The translations under genes were made by a program, and so were the position numbers. Below, piece by piece: positions 3,675 to 7,672 of a stretch of 7,672 nt of DNA (its first letter is position 1; each line of letters opens with the position of its first letter). Source of the DNA: an uncultured Oscillospiraceae bacterium (GTDB lineage Bacteria; Bacillota; Clostridia; Oscillospirales; Oscillospiraceae). The stretch is from the NCBI GenBank assembly GCA_910587205.1, contig CAJULZ010000121.1:1-7672 (forward strand), read 5' to 3'. The notes beneath the pieces are model-generated. The model made no database searches. It was not told where the DNA came from and saw only the letters and a program-made list of their open reading frames with translations.

Positions 3675-6026
3675 ATGAACGCATTGAAAAATTCGACCAG
3701 ACGCGCTGCGGCCGCAGCGCTGGCCCTTGTGATGTGCTTGGGCCTGCTCAACATCACCGCGTTTGCGGCGGATATCACCAAATGCCCCAACTGCGGCGGG
3801 GATGTCTATGAGAAAGGCAACTTCCGCGGCTGTGAGACCCAATGCGGCTGGCAAGGCGCAGACGTCAGCGTAGAGCCAGAGGATACTAAGCCTGACCCCT
3901 CCACGTGCAATCACGAGTACAACAGCGACGGTACCTGCACCATCTGCGGCGTGAACAAGTACGGCGTCGACCCCGGCACACCGGTCGAGCCCTCCAGGCC
4001 CGGCGGCTCTACCGGCGGCAGCCATCCTCCCATCGGTCCTTTCCACAATTCGGAGGACTGCCGCGCCTCTGTCCGTACATGGCTTCACGACGACGACGCC
4101 AATGAGCACTATGCGCATTGCAGCATCGTTGAAACCAACTGCCCCCTGTGGGAGCAAGACTATGAAATCCGCGAGGGCTGCAGCTATGTAAAAAACAGCG
4201 CCGGCATTGAGGAGTGCACGGTCTGCCATTACCAAAAATCCCCGGTGGAACTGAATCCCGGCGGCGAGAACCGTCCCGAATGCCCAGACGGTAAGCACAC
4301 CTGGAGTACATTCGCCCAGCCTATCAACCCGGCGTACCATATGTTGACTTGCCTGGACTGCCTCAAGTGTGAAACGGTCGCCTGCGAGCCTGAATTTCTC
4401 TATAGGCCCGATGGCCAGCCGGTGGCCTACTACTGCCCTGTCTGCCATAACTGTACTTCCATCGTGGACCCCGACAAAGACCAGTATTGCATGGATCTCC
4501 AGGGAGGCCACCAGTGGGGCAAAGAGAAAGAAGAGCTCTCCCCCAACGGTCAAGACGTGCTCACCACTTTGGAGTGCAGCAAATGCGGCGCAAAAAAAAT
4601 TACCAACGTTTGCAGCTCCCCAGCCAAAGTGACCGTCCACTATGTTTATGCCGACGGCACACAGGCTGCCCCCGACGCCACCCAGGCCGTGTTTAACGGG
4701 AGCAGCTACGAGCTGAAATCCCCGGACATCGCCGGGTTCACCCCTGACATGGCGGTCATAGCGGGCACCTCCGGCGGCAAGGGCGAGGAGTTCACCGTCA
4801 CCTACACGAAAAAGGTCGACACCTACACCCTGACCATTGAGTACTGCATCGACGGTCAGGACGAACCGTTTAAGATTTACTCCAAAGCGGGCCTTGCCGA
4901 TGGCGAGTCCTACGACGTAACGTCCCCGGACAAAACCGGCGAGGGTTATGAGCTGGCGGCAGGCGCCCAGGACGAGGTCAAGTCGGGCAAAATCAATAAG
5001 GCCAACGCCTATTACCGCGTTGACTATAAGCCCATCCACTACACCTGGACGATTTACCATTTCTACCGCAATGACGCGGGCGAGAACATCGAGGTCAAGA
5101 AGCCCGACGTGTTCGGCTTCACGGTTGAGGACACCAGTAAGCTGGTTGACCGCGCTGTCGCCGCCGTAGACGGCTACACCACCGAGACCATTTCTGTGAA
5201 GGCCCCCGCGCTCAAACCCCTGGGAGACAAGGAGGATGTGGTCTACTATGAACCCATCCCCGGGACCTACACCCTGACTGTCCGCTTTGTGGACAGCGAA
5301 GGAACCGAACTGGCTGAGCCGCGCGCCATCGTAAACCTGCACCCCGGCGATAAGCGCACCCCCGAGGCCGCCGACATCCGGGGATGGTCCACCAACACCC
5401 AGGCCAGCGAGATCACCATGGGCGAAAAAGACGAGACCTTCACGTTTGAGTACACCCGTAACAAGTACCGCGTGATCGTCAGCTATGTGTACGCCAACGG
5501 CAGCGCCGCCGCGCCTACCCAGGAGCAGGAGGTGGAGTTTGGACGTGGCTATGACGTGGTTTCCCCCACGATCCGGGGTTACAGCGCCGATATGGCCCGG
5601 GTGTCCGGCACCATGGATGTCCCTGAGAATGGCGAGAGCCTGTCCTTTACCGTGATCTACACCGCACCCACCCCCGGCACCCCGGTCACGCCTCCCGAGG
5701 AAAACGATACCCCGGTCACGCCTCCTGAGGAAGACAACACCCAGACACCCCCCGCTGAGGACAACGACCCCGCTCCTCCGCTGGAGGATGTGGAGGACCC
5801 CGACGTGCCCCTGACCGATCTCCCCGAGGAGGACGCGCCCCTTGCCAGCATTCCCGAGGAGGAACCCCCTGTGGGCGATGAGCCCCTGGAGGACATCGAC
5901 GACGGGGACGTGCCCCTGGCCGCCGTACCTGAAACCGGCGACCTGTCTTTCGGCTGGTACCTCATGACCGCCCTGTCCGCGCTGGGCCTGGCCGTGCTGG
6001 GCCGGAAAAGGCGCCAGGAGGATTAA
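3675..6026 (+). CDS. Cell-wall-anchored MucBP-repeat surface protein
   Basis: A 783-residue secreted protein likely to be linked to peptidoglycan by the sortase encoded next. The start at 3675 is chosen because AAAGGAAG lies eight bases upstream and it gives a proper signal peptide (basic MNALKNSTRR, hydrophobic core, cleavage near AFA-A at 31/32). Residues 33-315 are Cys-rich with several CxxC pairs: CPNC 37-40, CTIC 88-91, CTVC 181-184, CLDC 226-229, CPVC 254-257, CSKC 301-304. These suggest zinc-ribbon-like knuckles. Five MucBP-like beta modules follow (about 316-378, 382-452, 455-527, 530-594, 597-663), with openings such as VHYVYADGT, VRFVDSEGT and VSYVYANGS. An acidic Pro-rich stalk (664-750) leads to the sorting signal VPETG (751-755), a hydrophobic helix and the tail RKRR. 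A role in adhesion to mucus or host glycans is inferred from the MucBP type. The ligand is unknown. Confidence 0.93.
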   Translation: MNALKNSTRRAAAAALALVMCLGLLNITAFAADITKCPNCGGDVYEKGNFRGCETQCGWQGADVSVEPEDTKPDPSTCNHEYNSDGTCTICGVNKYGVDPGTPVEPSRPGGSTGGSHPPIGPFHNSEDCRASVRTWLHDDDANEHYAHCSIVETNCPLWEQDYEIREGCSYVKNSAGIEECTVCHYQKSPVELNPGGENRPECPDGKHTWSTFAQPINPAYHMLTCLDCLKCETVACEPEFLYRPDGQPVAYYCPVCHNCTSIVDPDKDQYCMDLQGGHQWGKEKEELSPNGQDVLTTLECSKCGAKKITNVCSSPAKVTVHYVYADGTQAAPDATQAVFNGSSYELKSPDIAGFTPDMAVIAGTSGGKGEEFTVTYTKKVDTYTLTIEYCIDGQDEPFKIYSKAGLADGESYDVTSPDKTGEGYELAAGAQDEVKSGKINKANAYYRVDYKPIHYTWTIYHFYRNDAGENIEVKKPDVFGFTVEDTSKLVDRAVAAVDGYTTETISVKAPALKPLGDKEDVVYYEPIPGTYTLTVRFVDSEGTELAEPRAIVNLHPGDKRTPEAADIRGWSTNTQASEITMGEKDETFTFEYTRNKYRVIVSYVYANGSAAAPTQEQEVEFGRGYDVVSPTIRGYSADMARVSGTMDVPENGESLSFTVIYTAPTPGTPVTPPEENDTPVTPPEEDNTQTPPAEDNDPAPPLEDVEDPDVPLTDLPEEDAPLASIPEEEPPVGDEPLEDIDDGDVPLAAVPETGDLSFGWYLMTALSALGLAVLGRKRRQED
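5682..5771 (+). repeat. 30-bp in-frame tandem repeat in the stalk
   Basis: Three consecutive 30-bp units encode PVTPPEENDT, PVTPPEEDNT and the diverged QTPPAEDNDP. The first two are close at DNA level (each begins CCGGTCACGCCTCC). This is the Pro/Glu/Asp wall-spanning stalk of the surface protein. Copy number may vary between strains through slippage. Confidence 0.8.
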
Positions 6027-6057
6027 TCCTCCCCGGCCGCAGACAGTGCAATTTCCC

Positions 6058-6089
6058 AGGGAGCCGGGGCCGCGAGGCCCCGGCTCCCT
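6058..6089 (+). terminator. Strong GNRA-capped hairpin between surface protein and sortase genes
   Basis: The 14-bp arms AGGGAGCCGGGGCC (6058-6071) and its exact complement (6076-6089) close the loop GCGA, a GNRA tetraloop. The tail CTTATCG is a poor U-tract, so termination would be partial at best. It lies 31 bases after the surface protein stop and 29 bases before the sortase start. It may act as an attenuator lowering sortase relative to substrate, or as a stabiliser of the upstream mRNA 3' end. Confidence 0.65.
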
Positions 6090-6118
6090 CTTATCGCGGC
6101 AGGAAAGGATGGATCAGC

Positions 6119-6949
6119 ATGAAGCGGAACTGGATCAAAGCGCTCAGGGCGGTACTGGCGGCGGCCTTGGCCGCCGGGCTCTCCGTCATCCTCTGGCGGC
6201 AGGTGGAGTACGCCTCCGGCAATGCGGACTACAAGAAAGCGGAAGGGTTGGCCGGAGTGTCCATCCAGCAGCTGCCACAGCCGGCTCCATCTTCTCCAGA
6301 GTCGGCCCGGCCCAGCCCTGACCCCGCCCCAGCCTCCGGCGCGCCGGAAGATACCGACCCCAACCTTGCGCTCCTGGGGAGCATCGACCTAGCGGCGCTC
6401 CAGGCGGTCAATCCCGACGTAGTAGGCTGGATCGCCATCCCCGGCACCGAGCTGTCCTACCCTCTGCTTCAAGGGGAGGATAACCAATATTACCTGAACC
6501 ATACTTGGCAGGGCCACCGCAGCAGCGTAGGGGCGATTTACCTGGACTTCCGCGCCGACCCCAGCCTCATGGATTTCCACACGCTCATCTACGGCCACCG
6601 GATGCACAACGGCTCCATGTTCGGCTCCCTGGCGGGATACGACGACGCGGAGTACTGGCGCGCCCATCCCAGCGTGTACATCGTCCATGGGGACGGCGTG
6701 AACCGCTATGATATTTTTGCCGCTTTCAAGGCTCATGTAAACAGCAGCGTTTACCAACTGGACAGCCCCGGTAATGCAGAGCGGGGCGAGTTTCTGGATT
6801 GGTGCCTGGAGCAGTCCGTCATTCGCACCAACATCACCCCTGCCGCCGGGGACCGAGTTATCACCCTGTCCACCTGCGTAAGCCTGGGCCGCTCAGACTA
6901 CCGTTGGGTGGTCCAGGCGGTGCTGGCTGCGCCGGACCCGAACGCATAG
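6119..6949 (+). CDS. srtB: Class B sortase
   Basis: A 276-residue membrane-anchored transpeptidase that cleaves sorting signals and joins the substrate to a cell-wall amine. An N-terminal signal anchor covers about residues 9-26. A Pro/Ser/Ala-rich spacer (about 52-80) holds the catalytic domain away from the membrane. The domain starts with VNPDVVGWIAIPGTELSYPL (97-116), typical of class B, and includes His160 in IYGHRMHNG, Cys253 in TLSTC and Arg262 in SDYRWVV, the complete catalytic triad. The helix-containing insertion before the Cys strand (FLDWCLEQSVIRT) also fits class B. AGGAAAGGA (6101-6109) supplies the ribosome binding site. The gene follows the VPETG protein, its likely substrate. 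The symbol srtB denotes class only; a class-B-like enzyme dedicated to this locus is equally possible. Confidence 0.93.
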   Translation: MKRNWIKALRAVLAAALAAGLSVILWRQVEYASGNADYKKAEGLAGVSIQQLPQPAPSSPESARPSPDPAPASGAPEDTDPNLALLGSIDLAALQAVNPDVVGWIAIPGTELSYPLLQGEDNQYYLNHTWQGHRSSVGAIYLDFRADPSLMDFHTLIYGHRMHNGSMFGSLAGYDDAEYWRAHPSVYIVHGDGVNRYDIFAAFKAHVNSSVYQLDSPGNAERGEFLDWCLEQSVIRTNITPAAGDRVITLSTCVSLGRSDYRWVVQAVLAAPDPNA

Positions 6950-7002
6950 AAGATGAATGGAATTGCCCGGCCGTTTCAACCCCGTTACTCCACACCATGG
7001 TC

Positions 7003-7051
7003 GGATAGCTGTAAGCCGGCCCTGCGATGCAGGGCCGGCTTACAGCTATCC
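7003..7051. terminator. Perfect 23-bp hairpin between convergent genes
   Basis: The arm 7003-7025 (starting GGATAGCTGTAAGCC) and arm 7029-7051 are exact complements with the loop GAT. It lies 53 bases after the sortase stop and 13 bases from the stop of the minus-strand oleate hydratase. The plus-strand tail is TGTTTCTCC, a modest U-tract; the minus-strand tail has none. Best read as the terminator for both genes, though RNA stability alone may be what matters. Confidence 0.78.
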
Positions 7052-7064
7052 TGTTTCTCCTGAA

Positions 7065-7672
7065 TCAAACGACACAATATTCCTTCAGCAGTTTCTCAAT
7101 ATCGGTCCCCTCGATCTTCTCCAACAGCTTTTTAACCACCATCCTCTCCTTGAGGCCCAGGTCCATGGCGGTGAGCGGCGCGCCGTCCCGAAGCTTCACC
7201 GTGGCGTCCAGCAGATCCCGCACGTCGTAGGTACTGCCCCAGACCTCGGGCACGCCCCGGTCCACGTCCAGCAGGGTGTAGACCGCCTCCATACCGGTGC
7301 GCATGGAATACTCGGTGGTGAAGATGGTGTCCCGGGCAGTCTCGGCAAACTGGCCCAGGAAGGCGAAGTTCACCGCGCCGTCAGGTACGACCTTGGGGCG
7401 GTCGGTGTCGTTGCGGGGCATGAAGAAGGCGTCGATGTAGGGCATCATCACGGGCACCGTGTTGGCGCTGGTGGAAGCCAGCTCCTGGATCTGGTCCTCA
7501 GGCACGCCCAGGTGGTGCAGCCATTCCATGCAGATCTCCTTGCCGGTACACTCCCGCATGGGTTTCTTCACATAATCGCCGGGCACGTCGGTGAACAGGG
7601 AGTACACCCACACCAGGCAGTGATCCTTGGGCTGCTCCCGGAACTGGGGCTGGCGGTTGATGGTCCAGCTCA
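7065..7672 (-). CDS. ohyA: Oleate hydratase (MCRA family), C-terminal part
   Basis: The last 201 residues of a gene that continues past the right edge; the family is usually about 550-650 residues, so about a third is present. The enzyme is FAD-dependent and adds water to the cis-9 double bond of oleate to make 10-hydroxystearate, a fatty-acid detoxification reaction common in gut bacteria. Diagnostic stretches are WTINRQPQF near the edge, FTDVPGDYVKKPMRECTGKE, then MPRNDTDRPKVVPDGAVNFA and FTTEYSMRTGMEAVYTLL. It ends DIEKLLKEYCVV. No internal stop or frameshift is seen. The 5' end, FAD-binding GxGxxG motif and promoter are outside the window. It is convergent with the sortase gene and has no visible functional link with it. 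Confidence 0.93.
   Translation of the reverse strand, partial: SWTINRQPQFREQPKDHCLVWVYSLFTDVPGDYVKKPMRECTGKEICMEWLHHLGVPEDQIQELASTSANTVPVMMPYIDAFFMPRNDTDRPKVVPDGAVNFAFLGQFAETARDTIFTTEYSMRTGMEAVYTLLDVDRGVPEVWGSTYDVRDLLDATVKLRDGAPLTAMDLGLKERMVVKKLLEKIEGTDIEKLLKEYCVV

Noticed and set aside
3612..5342. A 576-codon open frame on the minus strand opposite the surface protein gene
   Set aside because: It is antisense to a gene with a signal peptide, repeats and sorting signal. Its low-complexity Val/Gly/Ala-rich translation is what high-G+C codon usage produces on the opposite strand, and no ribosome binding site or family motif was seen.

Overview
The window looks like chromosomal DNA from a G+C-rich, Gram-positive gut Clostridia bacterium, with Oscillospiraceae-type relatives as a best guess. 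The reasons are purine-rich Shine-Dalgarno sites, a class B sortase beside a surface protein with a VPETG sorting signal, MucBP-like adhesin repeats, an AP2-type DNA-binding protein of the sort common in Firmicutes, and an oleate hydratase. The taxonomic guess is inference. The first 32 bases are not genomic: they match the Illumina TruSeq read-1 adapter, so the left edge is a contig end with untrimmed adapter.

Layout from left to right. (1) 34-1364 (+): the last part of an OmpR/PhoB-type response regulator, overlapping by ATGA a complete membrane sensor histidine kinase. (2) 1365-1800: no convincing gene. There is a consensus-like promoter at 1660-1687 and a perfect 17-bp hairpin at 1744-1781 that serves as a bidirectional terminator. 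(3) 1801-2493 (-): a two-helix membrane protein with an extracellular DUF4352/DUF5067-like domain, with a strong promoter just upstream. (4) 2576-2749 (-): a second strong promoter, about 100 nt of structured sequence and an 18-bp hairpin, which together look like a small RNA gene or an attenuated leader. (5) 2839-3339 (+): a protein with a Cys-containing N-terminal module and a C-terminal AP2-like DNA-binding domain. (6) 3340-3674: a 12-codon ORF with a very good ribosome binding site running into a hairpin, then two copies of a 35-bp imperfect direct repeat. (7) 3675-6949 (+): a secreted, Cys-rich, MucBP-repeat, wall-anchored protein followed by a class B sortase, separated by a 14-bp GNRA-capped hairpin. 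(8) 7003-7051: a perfect 23-bp hairpin between convergent genes. (9) 7065-7672 (-): the C-terminal third of an oleate hydratase that runs off the right edge.

The clearest functional unit is the surface protein and sortase pair. The substrate has a signal peptide, putative zinc-binding Cys clusters, five MucBP-like beta modules, an acidic Pro-rich stalk and a sorting signal. The sortase has all three catalytic residues. The intervening hairpin may set how much sortase is made relative to substrate. The two-component system may act on neighbouring envelope genes, but nothing in the sequence proves that. No CRISPR array, tRNA, rRNA or complete mobile element was seen.
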